A stretch of 64,000 bases of DNA from Coprinopsis marcescibilis (lineage: Eukaryota; Basidiomycota; Agaricomycetes; Agaricales; Psathyrellaceae). Below, one piece after another: positions 30,427-42,688 of the stretch (position 1 is the stretch's first letter; each line of letters begins with the position of its first letter). The translations under genes and the position numbers were made by a program. The DNA lies in assembly GCA_004369085.1 (NCBI GenBank), contig ML210326.1:1-64000 (forward strand), given 5' to 3'. The notes under the pieces were generated by a model that was not told where the DNA came from, searched no databases, and worked only from the letters and a program-made list of their open reading frames with translations.

Positions 30427-32203
30427 TTAACGGAACGTCCTCGAGAACTCAGCCCAAGCGCAGTCGCAGCTATAGCTCGATGATCCACACCGTTGGTGTG
30501 GCAGCGGGAAAACAGACTGAACATATGGAAACAGGCGATCAAAATATTGGCGAACTTGCACCTCATCCGAACCACCATCGATCACTTGAAACGTCATAGT
30601 CGGAAGCCATATTCTCTCCAGCCGGCAAGCATTGGAGTGGAACTGGTCGTTGACCTCTGGTACGGATCCTTCGGGGTCGACATCGATGGTCAGACTTCGG
30701 AGATTCGGGGAGTGTTTCGCAAAGGACTGGAAGCAAGCGAATGTTGTCGCAGGAGGTTCCATGTTGTAAAAGTAGAACGACTCCAATCTGGGCCAAGAAG
30801 AGGCCATGTCCTCAATGTCTTGATCGGTAAGCGTTATAAAGGAAAGCCTGTGGAGATCGACGGAGACCAAATGCGTCAGTGATAGTAACGGCCCCATGAC
30901 ACCTATTCCTGGTACGAAGATGTCGGATCCTTCAGGAAACTTGCAACACTGGGATTTGATGCAAATTCGCTTCAACGAAGCGCTTGATTGCTTCCTGATG
31001 ATGTTGAAAAGGGGCTGCCATCGACTTGGATAATCAACCCTCTCCTGTGGTACGGAGCAGAATGCGGAATCGAGTTCCAAGGATGAGAGGGTGTCTCGCG
31101 GGAGTAAATGTAGCAAGTGGGCCAGTTCCGCGACAGTTCCCGAGTAATGAAATGTATCGAGGGAAGAGAAGTGACTTGGGTTTGCTGGGGGTATAAGTCC
31201 CAGTTGGCTTGGGTCTGTCAGAGGTCTGAGGATGGGTCGCACGTTGTTCAGAAGTAAAGGCTCGGATATGACCACGAATCGCTCAAGCTCTCGTGGTGTT
31301 CCATTGAACAGAAGAGTCTGGGATTCTTGCTCGTGTTCCGGATCTGATATCTTGCTGGATGGTAAGAACTGCCCCAAGGCTCTGGTCTGCGACGACATTG
31401 TCACTTTCTCTAAAGTTGGGAGTGAGGCCAGATGCTGGAAGAAAAGGAACATGTTGATGCCCAAGTGGTCCGGAAAGTGGATGCGGAGCCTTCGGAGACC
31501 CTTGATATGCCCAATGGAGTGCAGCGCCGCTTGTGTGACGGATGAGTTGAGCGTCAGCTCCCTGAGCTCTGGGAGCTGTTGCGAAACAACGGAAACAAAG
31601 GTAGAAGCTGCTGGTGTGTAGTCCCCGATACCTCTTGGAGAATGGTCAAAGGTGATTGACTTCAGTGTGGGAGAGATAAATAGACACGGGTCGTCGAAGA
31701 TAGAGCCTACGATCATGCTTTGTAGATGTGGGAGGAGAGGTCTCCCTTGCTTGAACTTCGCGATTTGGAAAAAAACGGTGGGGTGGATGTCTTCCTTGTA
31801 GTCGCAATAGCATATGTGTCTGACAAGTGGTGCATACCAGTCCAAACGCGCAAAATCCGACTGGCGGGGGTAGCGGGTCAAGGTCTAGGGTGGAGGTGAA
31901 AGACGGAGGCCCACGTCAACTCTTGTATGTCTTATAATATGCCCACCACGACCCACTCACATAGCATAGAGCTCTACGATTGAAGGTGAAGATCGGAAGC
32001 AGCTTGAAGAGACTATGAATCTCTCTAAGCATCCACCATCTCGCCGATAGGGCTGGAATCAGCCAGATGCGTGTCGTCAGCGCAGCATTCAACGCAGCAA
32101 GCTGGCCCACTTGTGTACTAGTAGTGGAGTGAGAGAGCTGGGAAAGACGGAAGTATTGAAAGATCGCTTCCAAAACATCAGGGGTCTGCAAAGCGATATG
32201 CAT
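30427..32203 (-). CDS. F-box-like protein with leucine-rich C-terminal region
   Basis: Minus strand, two exons: 32203-31961 and 31884-30427 (566 aa), with a 76-nt intron. The start ALQTPDVLEAIFQYF followed by LAALNAALTTRIWLIPALSA is the degenerate F-box seen in a large Agaricomycete family that also carries the signature IHSLFKLLPIF. The rest consists of leucine-rich stretches of the type PHLQSMIVG..LFISPTLKSI. It is a presumed Skp1-binding adaptor with unknown target. It converges on the ABC transporter gene with about 205 nt between stop codons. It has no close relation to the other two F-box genes of the window beyond general layout. Confidence 0.82.
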
Positions 32204-34755
32204 AGGTGTCAGGTCCTAGCTAGTGAGTATAATGGTAGAGAAGCCCGCTAGGTCTCTTACCTTTGCAGTCGATGTCTGTGAGCGCCCGCGTGGTCAGACT
32301 GACACATGACCAGCACTTATCTAAGTACGACTAAGTACAGTCATGAACCAGTCAATGTGACAGGGAATTGATCGAGCGAGCTTTCCTCGACAACCGTTGG
32401 CCCGTTTCTTACGATTCTTTTTGCTATAGACGGCCTTACATCACACCTGTATGTGTCTAAAATTTTGTGTGCATACAAGAGGTATTGCATTGTCAAATCG
32501 CAATCCGCGAGCATGACTGCATTTTTGGCCTAGATCAGCCAGCGTGACAGCGCCCTCATACTCTCACCACAACAGCCCTACTTGTGTATTCTGGCTTCAA
32601 AATACATTCTGAAGGCATATGCCACCCTAAATATCCAATTACTCACTGTCTCAGATATTATTTACAACTATATTGAAGGGCCAAAGGACTGAATAGCAAC
32701 AAATTTGAGGAAATGGTGAGAGGAAACAAAACTTTCATTGTTCCTTGAGCATTGCACTTGTCATTGTGGGGCTTTTTCATTAGGAAATTTATCTATATGG
32801 TATATACACACTATCCATGTGTTTTAGGAACCAAAGGGAATCCTCTTGAGCCTGAATGCTCACTGAAAGTACTGGTATCCACCATTTTGATGTTAGGTAC
32901 AAACAGGACAAAGTGCTATTCACATCCAATTCCTTCATTTTTTGGCCATACTTTGGGTTATAATAGTAGTACTCTCTCTGTAGCATCTATTAGGACCTTT
33001 TTTCAACTCGTTTAAAGTGTTAGTGAGGGATCCTGTCTACCTGCAAATTTCAAAAATACTCGAATTTTAGTATACTCAGATGGGGCATTGCATTTTCCAT
33101 TTTTTTGTTACCATTTGGTTCAAAGAAGTTATATATATCATATACACAAGAAGCCTACCGGTAATATACAGAAATTTTGAAAGAAATTGGGTCAGAACTG
33201 AGGGAGGGGGATGCGATTTCGTGGAGCTGTCACGTTGTGTGATAGTGTCACAGTGACTGATAGATGACTGTACTCGGCGGCCAGTCCTCGAACTCGATTG
33301 AGGCAGGATCAGCAGACATAGCCAGCATTTGTGAGTTATCTTGGTTAAACTTCTTGGGGGTCGGTAGGGCTTAGAGAGCTAGATCTTTCAAGGCCAAACA
33401 GAGCTAGTACAGCTCAAGGCTACAACGCAGAGCTCCCTGTGTCGAGATCAGAGTTCAAGTTCAGCTCAACCAATCGGAGATAAGCGCCCGTAAAGAACGT
33501 TACACGTGATTGTTTAACTTTAAGCAGTGCACGCCGTGACGGCAGTTGCCGAGAGTCAAGACCTTTTCGCAGCGATGTCGCCCTCAAATTCCAACTGTAC
33601 TACGGCCATGTTGGTAAGTTAATTGGAATGTCCTCTCTGTTCTTGCGATTTCATGCAAGGAAATTACTTTGAATTGATTGACATTTCGCGCTTCGATAAT
33701 CCGGGCTTCAGTTGTTTTCGGCGAGAAGAATGGTGAATCTCTTGGAACGCATTTTCTACTATCTGGTGATCAGATTAATGACAATACACTAACTTCTACT
33801 TAGAATGGTTTCAGGCAACAGGATGTCATAGCCATATGCTTCTCCTAAAAGCTCGGTGCTACCTTGCAACACTGAAAGCATAACCGTCACCTCAATGTTG
33901 GAATTCCAGTGGGAGTACTCAAGGTTCGATTAAACTCTAATTAAAAAATTTACCTCTTGACCTTTCTAGGCCATTTGATCCATGTTCTCAGGCAATATAC
34001 CACAATCACTCACAGTCGCCGGCATTGTTGTAGAATTAAAATGGTCCGACTGGCCCTTCAAGCTTCAATGTTTCTGCACATCCACGGTCATAGAACTGGT
34101 CATAACTTCGATCAACCCTGGATAGACATCTGACGATTCACCGTTTAATCCTCTCAGAATAGATCCTTCGGGCCGAAGACGAGTCAAACAACTTTGCAAT
34201 ACCGACGGTGAACTTTGAACAAAGGCATACTCTCGTCAGATATATGTGAGCAAACGAAGAAGATAAGGCGTCAACTCTGATTTATCTTACACATTCTCAA
34301 GGTGGCGTAGCAGTGCTTCTCTGCACTGATAGAAATCCTGATTTAATTCGAGGAGCTTCTTGGGACCACGAGAGAAGCGGATTCTCGAGTAGGCCACAAG
34401 CTGCCTTAACGCACAAATGTCGATTCAAGTGCCCGGATTTGCCGGCTGGTACTCATCTGTAATCTTGGAATAAACCATGGTAAGAAATGTAGCACCTTGC
34501 CAATTGCGATCCGACCATGCACCTTCCTTCCGTCACCCTTGTTTTTCTTACTCGGCTCTATGCATTTCATCACATAATTTCCGCCTTTCATGAATTACCT
34601 CCTTTCAACTATCGGCCGCTTAAAGTCAACCCAGATGAAAGCTTCCTAGGAAATTAGGAACTGTCGATTGCCATGCCTCATTTCTCCACGACGAATAAAA
34701 GCGAAGCCATGGGTGGGGCTTCTTCACATCTTTTGCCACTGTCACCCTCTGCTCC
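32204..34755. other. Gene-poor stretch with an AT-rich part
   Basis: About 2.5 kb without a supported gene. The part at about 32,400-33,200 is clearly richer in A and T than its surroundings and carries homopolymer runs and TATA-like strings (for example ATATATATCATATACAC near 33130), consistent with a decayed element or a late part of an intergenic spacer. An 87-codon frame at 32752-33015 lies inside it and looks like chance. No terminal repeats or transposase fragments were recognised. Confidence 0.5.
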
Positions 34756-36878
34756 ATGGGCTGGTTTATAAGTTGCGGCTTTGTCCTCGTTCTGCTCTAT
34801 TCGGTCTCAGTCTGGTATCAATATCGGTGCAGACGACAGGTCGGCATTGATTGTTGACGTTATCTTGGCTTGTGCTAACCGAACTTCGCCTCGCAGATCG
34901 ACCTCCCCGCTATTGGGTACGAGGGTCTTTGGAGCTCATACTGGACTGCTTTTCGCTGCGTTCGACACGCCAAAAGCCTGTTCAACGAAGGCTACCTACG
35001 AGTGGTGGGACATCTATCTGGGGGTGTCAACAGTGGGCTAACCATGACTAGAACAAGAATGGGCTTTTCAAAATTCCACTTTGGGACAGGTGGTTTGTCG
35101 TCGCCGCTGGAGATAAGTATTTGAGCGACATCAAGGCTGCATCAGACACAGTGCTCTCCATGATGGATGGGGCTATGGAAGTAAGTCTTCTCCTTTCCGT
35201 GGCTCATGCCTTGTACCAACAGATCGTACAGCTTCTAAAAGGAGAATACACCCTCGGCCCTCAGTTTATCAGCAATCAGTACCATCTCGCCATCTTTAGG
35301 ACAATGTTAAGCAAGGATCTGAACACATTACTTCCAGAACTCCTGGACGAGGTCTTTCATGCAACTCTCGAACTATTTCCAGAACAAGGGCATGGTGTGT
35401 GATTGGATATGCCTCTTTCCTGGATAAGGCTCACCATCACACCGATAGAATGGAACTTAGTATGCGTGCACGACGCTTTGAGGGCATTGTCTGTCAGAGT
35501 CTCGAGTCGAATCCTAGTTGGTCTACCCCTGTGTAAGCGCCTCTCGTAACACCCATGGCCGTTGAGTCTAAAGCTTTTCTAGGCAGGAACAAAGAATACC
35601 ACAGAACGAACGTTCAATTCGCACATAGCGTAATGTTTGGGGCCTCTCTGATAAGCTTCTTCCCTCGACCCCTTCAAAGGTGGAGTCTTGCCGCAATCAT
35701 TTCAGGTACCGCCAACCAGCTGATACAGTGTCATTGTAGCATCGTAGGCAAATTGTATCACAGATTCAGCACCACCCGCCATCGAAACAACATCCTCAAG
35801 CATGTAAGCAAAGCGATAGAGGACCGCAGACTTGAGTTGGAGCAGCTCGAGCCTAATGAGAGCAAACCTGTCGGTGAATTTTTACGGCCGATTGGAATGC
35901 GAAAGCTAACCCAACTCTTCCTTCTTTCGCCATCACTTTAATTCGGTTTGGCTTAGAACGAATTGATATCGTGGCTTTTGGATTTGGCTCCTCCTGGGCT
36001 TGAGCGGGAGACGGCGTCAATAGCGTTTAGGATCTTATTGACGAACTTCTCGGCCAATCATGCCACGTCTGGGGTAGGTCATCATTTTGCGTTGGTGCCC
36101 GTTTGAGTTATTCGTTTAACTGATCCGGTGGTTGTTCTTGAATAGGCGTTAATCAGCGCTGTGTATTGTCTTGCCGCCGAGCCCCGCTACATCAAGGAGC
36201 TGAGGGATGAGATCGAGTCGATTCTAGGCTCGGGAATTGAATACGATACTTGGAATCTCAAGGCCATAGATCGTTGCGAGAAGTTAGACAGTTTCTTGAA
36301 GGAGAGCATTCGCCTGCACGGGGTTGGAGCGTGTAAGTGTTCGTTTATTTCTTTCGGCGACTCATATGTGGCTCATACAACCTATGTAGTCTCCGTCCTT
36401 CGCAAGGCCCTCACGCACTTTAGATTCTCGGATGGGACTGTCCTCCCACCTGGGACGATAATTTCGGCCTGTGGAACCAACATTCATCTCGACGAAGATA
36501 ACTATCCGGATGCACACACGTTCGACGGGTTGCGCTTCTACAAACTGCGACAACAAGAGCCTAGCGCGACCAGAAAACATACTTTGGCCTCCGGCGATGA
36601 TCATTTCCTCGCCTTCGGGATCGGCAAGAGCATGTGGTACGTCCCATAGGCGCTTTGCATGAGATTACACTTGGCTAACGATTGCCCTTTTTGGACTTGG
36701 CAGCCCTGGCCGCTTCTTTGCATCCATGGTCATGAAGTGCAACTTTATCAACCTCATATTGAACTACGACTTCGATTTGGAAGAGGGAACTGGGGAGCCG
36801 GTTGATGAATGGCTCGGCCCGATTTCTCTTCCTTCGAGTAAGGCGAAAATTCTAGTGAGGAGAAGGGTTCCGGCTTAA
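34756..36878 (+). CDS. Cytochrome P450 monooxygenase
   Basis: Eleven exons: 34756-34839, 34897-35001, 35052-35180, 35223-35394, 35449-35532, 35583-35705, 35748-35869, 35957-36073, 36146-36332, 36390-36636 and 36704-36878 (514 aa). An N-terminal membrane anchor (FVLVLLYSVSVWY) is followed by the usual P450 blocks: I-helix FSANHATSG, K-helix KESIRLHG with the ExxR pair (about residue 365), and the heme loop FGIGKSMCPGRFF with the Cys ligand at 457. Sequence around YTLGPQFISNQYH and NDLLSWLL-like NELISWLL matches a common basidiomycete P450 group whose substrates are mostly unknown. It should sit in the ER and need P450 reductase. The 42-nt stretch 35706-35747 is in frame and could be retained (528 aa). 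No obvious biosynthetic partner gene lies next to it. Confidence 0.88.
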
Positions 36879-38540
36879 TGAGGACTTGTTCGGCGGATTG
36901 AAGGGTAGCTATGCAAATACATGAAGCTCACCCATTGACATATTTAGACTGGGATTTTTGCATACACGGCTCACAAATATCGGATTTATGTGCTATACAC
37001 TTGGGTTCCATTCATAGTTTGCGTCACTCAGTCCCGAGAAGTCGTTACCCGAGCTTCACCATGGGGGTCTGACGAAGACTGAAACACCGATAACACCCGG
37101 TTCGAAGCACCACGAACCATGCGAACAATAAAAAGGTACGTAGGGCACTTGAGCAAAGTAAGACTGAAAGTTTGCTAACTGAGGTAGGAGAGCTTTTCAG
37201 AATAGGGTTTTCCCAAGTAACTGCGGAGGACATGCTCAGATGCGTCTGCTTTTTCACATGGGTCCCGGAGGCCAGGTGGTACGAGCAGAAGACACGCCTG
37301 TTCAGCAGAGTGCTTTCATCTAGGTGGTCGTGCCCAAGACTCATAGCATGGCATCGTTGGCAGGTTCTGAGGTCCGCGAAGCACACAGTATACTCTCGGC
37401 GGCATAAGACCTGCATTTCAAGAAGCAGGCGACCCATCCGTGTTCTGAGGTAAAGAAGCAATGGGTGGTCTGGTCGTTGACAGGTCGCCGTAAGAGAGCA
37501 GTTGGTCGCCAGGCTGGAAAGGTCTTGTTGCAAAGTATACATTATTACCTCCGCTTGGTAGGCCTTGAGCTTGACACCCGTTTTTCCGAGCTTAACGCGA
37601 TTTATCTCGTTTAGGTTGGAATATATGATTTGGGCCTTTCTGGTACATTGTTTCATGAGTGATTATGATGAGCATTCCGTGACGCCCGGTTCATTTAAGC
37701 GCCTCAGGTGGTGGTGCCAATGATAAATAAAGGTGGCAATTCACTTAAAATGGTTACTTGTAATTCCAATTGTGCTCGAGTTCAGCGGCTTCTAGCAGGG
37801 GCTTCCAGGGGGCTCCATTCAAACTTCGAGCGGAGACTGTAATTCTTCGGAACTTTGCCATGCGCCATCAATCGCGTCTACCACACGCCTTTCCTTACAA
37901 CCACGATCTACTCACAACTCTTGGTTCTGTGAATTCCGTAATATGGATGGAAGCACAAAAAATATGTGTGAGTACTGCCATAACTTCTGCGGGAAGGATA
38001 AACCAATGCAGCGGTCAACGAGCCGGTCATGGGTAAGAGGAGCGCTGGACTATGTGCTTTTTGGTGCGGTAAAGGCTCGCCAAATGTAGGGAGAAGCATG
38101 GTGGCTGGTGGTGCTATTTGGTCAGACGAGGCCTAGGATCTCGTAGGAACCCTCGGAGGGAAGGCGTCCGTGGAATCAGGAGCGACGATGTGGAAGCACG
38201 AACAGAGTCACAAACCAGAATGGGGCGTCGCCACTAGATCTCCCAAGCCAGAAATGGAGGTCTCGTGAAGTACGGCCCAAACCACCGGGACGGGCTTGCA
38301 GACGTACCACTTCACGAGACCAACGACTTCGAAACAATTGGGAACTCCTACTACTTTCCTACACTTCTCAATCACATACTGATCATCCAACTCACACAAG
38401 CTAATGTGGGGTGTCCAATGGCAACTCTTCCGAAGGTTAACAGATGAGTCTGTCATGTCGGCTTGGCCGCTGTATAAATTCCAGCACGATTTTGCCGCTT
38501 GCCATCGATCCCTGCCCTTCTCACATCCAGACTGCTCATC
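36879..38540. other. Intergenic region
   Basis: About 1.66 kb. Contains a 203-codon minus-strand frame (37045-37656) with no recognisable domain, and shorter frames that look like chance. The last 100 nt form the presumed promoter of the GH55 gene (TGTATAAATTCC near 38470, about 70 nt before the ATG). Confidence 0.5.
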
Positions 38541-41500
38541 ATGAGCACATTTATCGCGTTGTGTTTACTCCTAACTTTCACGCTGCTTTCGGTTGTCCCT
38601 TTTCCTGGCGTAGCCAAAGCTGATATGATTGGACCAGCTGTGGGTGGGGCCCAACCCCACGTTGTCAGGCAGGCTGGAACTCCTCTGGGAGATGGTCTTG
38701 CCAAAGCGGATGACCCATGGTGGATGGAAACTATCAAACACCAAGGAACATCCCCAACCAACCCTGACCCGGCAGGATATCGTCCTTTCCGTAACGTCAA
38801 GGTTTGAGGTATCGATTGTTTTTTTTATTCAATAACTGGACGGATCCTCAGGACTTTGGTGCAATCGGTGATGGTCTTCACGACGATACCAATGCGATTA
38901 AGTCCGTGACTGAATCCTTCGAACAACTAAAAGTATGTGGCTGATAATTCTTCCAGCCGCGCCATTGCGGAACAAGGTCGCTGTGGTTTGGGCTGCAATT
39001 CTTCGACGTGAGTAGGTAACGATATTGATGGGTAACCCTAACCAAAGTTCAACTTTAGTGTGTCCCCCGCCATTGTGTACTTCCCTCGCGGGTCAGTGAC
39101 ATTGTTCAAATGAGTTGATTGCCCTATTGACATCCAAGCAGAACATATCTTGTCTCTGCCCCAATCATTCCTTTCTACTACACACAGTTGGTTGGAGATG
39201 CAAAGAATCCCCCCACACTTCTCGCCGCTGCGACGTTCGATGGAATGGCGGTGATAGGTTCGACCACACTTTAAGCAATGAGCTTCAAATTCTAACGGGC
39301 CCTTCAGATGCTGATCCTTACATTCCTGGTGGAGGCGGTGCACAATACTGGACCAACCAAAACAATTTGTACGTGTCGCATCCATTTACATGGAAATATT
39401 ACAATACTAAAGATTGAATACTAGTTTCCGTTCAGTCCGTAATTTCGTCATCGACGTCCGAAGGTTGGCTTCACGCTCCGCCGACTACCGAAATCAAGTT
39501 CTCATTCTTTTTATTTTAGAGTTCCACCGGAGAGACCTCAAGGAACCGCTCTTCATTGGCAAGTCGCCCAGGCAACCTCCCTCGTAAACATTGTTGTACA
39601 CATGTCCGAAGCCCCAAACACTGCTCATCAAGGTATACTTTTGCTGTCGGCCAATACACCACGAATAAATGTTAACGCCGTTCCAGGAATCTGGATGGAG
39701 AATGGAAGGCAGGTTCAACGCTAGACCACCTCTTTTCAGTCATCCTAATTGAACTTCCAGTGGCGGCTTCATGGGCGACCTTGTTTTTAACGGAGGCAAG
39801 TACTGTCTTATTCTGAGCGAGGATTGTGATTAAATAACTTCCAGGGCGATTTGGTATCTGGGGAGGCAACCAACAGTATGAGTTTACCCGATTACAGATG
39901 GCACTGTTTTAATTTCTCCGCTTAGATTTACTGTTCGCAATCTTACGGTCAACCGAGCTAAGACTGCTGTTTACAGTCTATGGAATTGGGGTTAATGGTT
40001 ATGTGTTATCACCCTCGATCAGGTTCTGACCTCCTCTGCTCACAGGCTGGACATATCAAGGTGTCACCTTCAACAACTGTGGAATTGGCTTCGAGATCGC
40101 GACTGGAGGATTGACGGTTGAAACCCAGGTACTTGTGCCTCCCGATGCGCGTTCACAATTTTGACCGGTTCTTTCGCATCAGTCGACTGGTGCCCAAGCT
40201 ATTATCGACGCCGTTGTCCTCGATACGCCCATTTTCATCCAAACCACGCAGCCAAGCAACGGCGCCCTTGCAGGGTCCCTAGTGCTCAACAACGCTAGAC
40301 TTACCAACGTCCCGGTCGCCGTCTCTGTAGAGAATGGTCCTGTTGTGCTCCAAGGTGGTACCAGGACCATCCAGTCTTGGGCCCAGGGCAACATCTATCG
40401 TGGGAGTGATTCGGCGCGCCGTTTCGTACAAAACGACTTGTCTAGCCCACGAATACCGTCCAGCCTACTCGATAGCTCTGGCAAGATTGTTGGACGCGCG
40501 CACCCGCAATACGAAAACTACGCCGTATCCGAGTTCATCAATGTGAAGGACCACGGGGCCAGAGGTGATGGTAGAACAGATGACACGCAGGCCTTGAATG
40601 AGATTTTCTCGAGGGTAAACTAAACTTTAAGTTGAGCTAAATGCATTGCTCAATATTCTGCTCTCTTAACAGTTTGCTGACCGCAAGATTCTATTCTTCG
40701 ACGCGGGGCACTATATCGTCACTGATACCGTCTTGATTCCTCCTGGGACACGCATGGTTGGCGAAGCCTGGACTGTTCTGGCTGGAAGAGGGGGCAGGTT
40801 CAATGACCAGCAAAACCCTAGGCCTGTTTTCAAGGTCGGAAACGCAGGGGACGTCGGTGTAGTCGAAATCACGGATATTGTCTTCCAGACTGTTGGACCC
40901 AGTAAGCTTGCACATTGCCGTTTTTGAATGCTTGGTTTGACCTCATTTTTCTTCAAGCTGCTGGCGCAATCGTCGTTGAATGGAACATCCGAGAACCACA
41001 GGGCAGACAGGCGCATGCTGGGATGTGGGACAGTCACATCAGAACGGCTGGCAGTGCGTACTTAGAATTTTTTCTTTTGGACGCACGCTGAAATACTGCT
41101 TATCTTGTAGCTGCTGGAACCAACCTAGAAGGCCGTCACTGCCCTAAAGACGGCTCGGCCGGATACGACCCTTGTTATGCTGCTTTCCTAAGCTTGCATA
41201 TCACCAAGAGGGCCACCGCATATCTCGAGGTAATCCATATCTTCCTGACCTCACCTCGTCGATGTTGATGTTACTCTGCAGGGAACCTGGGTATGGCTTG
41301 CCGACCATGACCTCGACGGTGATGGGTTCTCCCAAATTACTGTCTACTCTGGCCGCGGTCTCCTCTCCGAGTCGGAAGGGCCCGTATGGTTGGTTGGCAC
41401 GGGAGGTAAGTGATAGTATGCGCCTCTTCCATGAGCTGGATGGTTGATTTGTTCATGATTTAGCGGAACATCACGTCATTTACCAGTATCGTCTTGTCGA

Positions 41501-42077
41501 TGCAAAGGACCACTATATGGGTTTGATCCAGACGGAGAGTGTGAGTGAAGCATATACCATCGTTATATTCGATTCGCTGATGTGATCGGCTCTCAGCCTT
41601 ACTACCAACCCAGCCCGCCTGCGCCAATCCCCTTCCAAATAAGTCCAAGATACCGCGACCCTGTCTTGTATGACGATCCAGCCCCATCGGCATGGGGTTT
41701 GTCGGTCACGAATTCTCACAATATTTTCATCTTCGGTTCGTCACTATTTTCTCTACTTTCCGCTTTGGCCTTACTCGCGCGTGTTTCCTCATTCAGGTGC
41801 CGGGTTGTACAGCTTCTTCCGAGTTCGTATAAACTTTTTCTCAAGCTGCCTGGCACTGACCATCCATTCCATACAGAGCTATAGCCAGGATTGCATCGAA
41901 ACAAGGAACTGTCAAGCCCAGATCGCCAACATCGACGACAGATCGGCTGTACACATTTTCAGCTTATCAACTGTGGCTTCAACCTATCAGATCAGTGTCG
42001 AGAACCGGGGAATTATCAACCAGGCCGACAATATCAATGGCTTTGCGTCGACGGTCACCTATTGGTCGAGCCTGTGA
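38541..42077 (+). CDS. GH55 exo-beta-1,3-glucanase (copy 1)
   Basis: Twenty-two exons, 800 aa: 38541-38801, 38852-38901, 38957-39007, 39059-39091, 39142-39257, 39309-39369, 39425-39463, 39520-39632, 39687-39708, 39761-39795, 39845-39875, 39926-39990, 40046-40128, 40183-40614, 40673-40901, 40958-41053, 41111-41229, 41282-41405, 41464-41540, 41597-41735, 41797-41822 and 41877-42077. A secretion signal (hydrophobic core TFIALCLLLTFTLLSVV) is followed by two right-handed beta-helix modules, each opening with a pectate-lyase-3-like motif (DFGAIGDGLHDDTNAI; KDHGARGDGRTDDTQAL), the twin layout of GH55. The family releases glucose from the non-reducing end of beta-1,3-glucan, in wall remodelling or attack on other fungi. 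Introns 39709-39760 and 39796-39844 begin with GC instead of GT. The paralogue at 49219-52682 lacks the first of these introns. Confidence 0.92.
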
Positions 42078-42595
42078 TGTGGACGAACTATCGAAACCGT
42101 TCTCTTTTTCAGCTTGTGTAACATAGTATACCTTCCAACATCTCTCATTCAGAATTGAATCAGTGAATGCCACCTCATGTACAATAGTAAATCCAATGCG
42201 ATCAATGCTGAAAAGTGGTAACAAACTCAATGCCGTGCGAGGGGAGGGGAGCAGATATGTATGTCTCATTATAGTCGTCAACAGCTGTCCAATATAAGTG
42301 ACGCAAAACAACTGTAAAGGCGACAGGAAAACATTAATGGAGAGCGATTCCAAACATCCATCGATGAAAGCGTTACCTGGGGCGGATCTCTGTGGCATCG
42401 ACACTCACGATGCTGGTGTTGGAGTTGGAGTTGGGCTGTTTCTAAGGAACGAAATGGGAATGCAAAACTCGAGAAAGTAATCAATCCTTCTTCGCCTGAA
42501 TGCATCATTATTACAGTAGTTGGGGAAGATGGGAAAGGGGGTTGGCGTATTGGCGCCCTGGTGGTCGTGGTTAAGCATTACGGCTCAACATACAA
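42078..42595. other. Intergenic region between GH55 copy 1 and the tRNA
   Basis: 3' flank of the glucanase; no gene seen. Confidence 0.5.
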
Positions 42596-42679
42596 GTCCT
42601 TGTCGATTAGTGGTTAAATCATCTCGTTGTGGCCTCGTCCTGCTCCGAGAAGCCGGAAGTTCGAATCCTCCCTGGGACA
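42596..42679 (+). tRNA. tRNA-His (GTG), with a short intron
   Basis: Folds as a tRNA. The acceptor stem GTCCTTG/CTGGGAC has one U-U-type mismatch and one G-U pair. The D arm is GAT...ATC with AGTGGTT, the anticodon stem TCTCG/CGAGA, and the loop TTGTGG carries anticodon GTG. An intron of about 12 nt follows position 37. The T arm is GGAAG-TTCGAAT-CCTCC with one mismatch. A-box (TAGTGGTTA) and B-box (AGTTCGAATCC) are present, and a TTTTT pol III terminator starts about 5 nt after the discriminator A. The two stem mismatches leave some chance that it is a decayed copy. Confidence 0.72.
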
Positions 42680-42683
42680 CCTT

Positions 42684-42688
42684 TTTGC
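42684..42688 (+). terminator. Pol III T-run terminator of the tRNA
   Basis: TTTTT directly downstream of the tRNA, with another T-run (CTCTTTTTC) a few bases later. Confidence 0.6.

Noticed and set aside
34756..42077. P450 and GH55 as part of a secondary-metabolite cluster
   Set aside because: No synthase, tailoring transferase or cluster regulator lies between or beside them.
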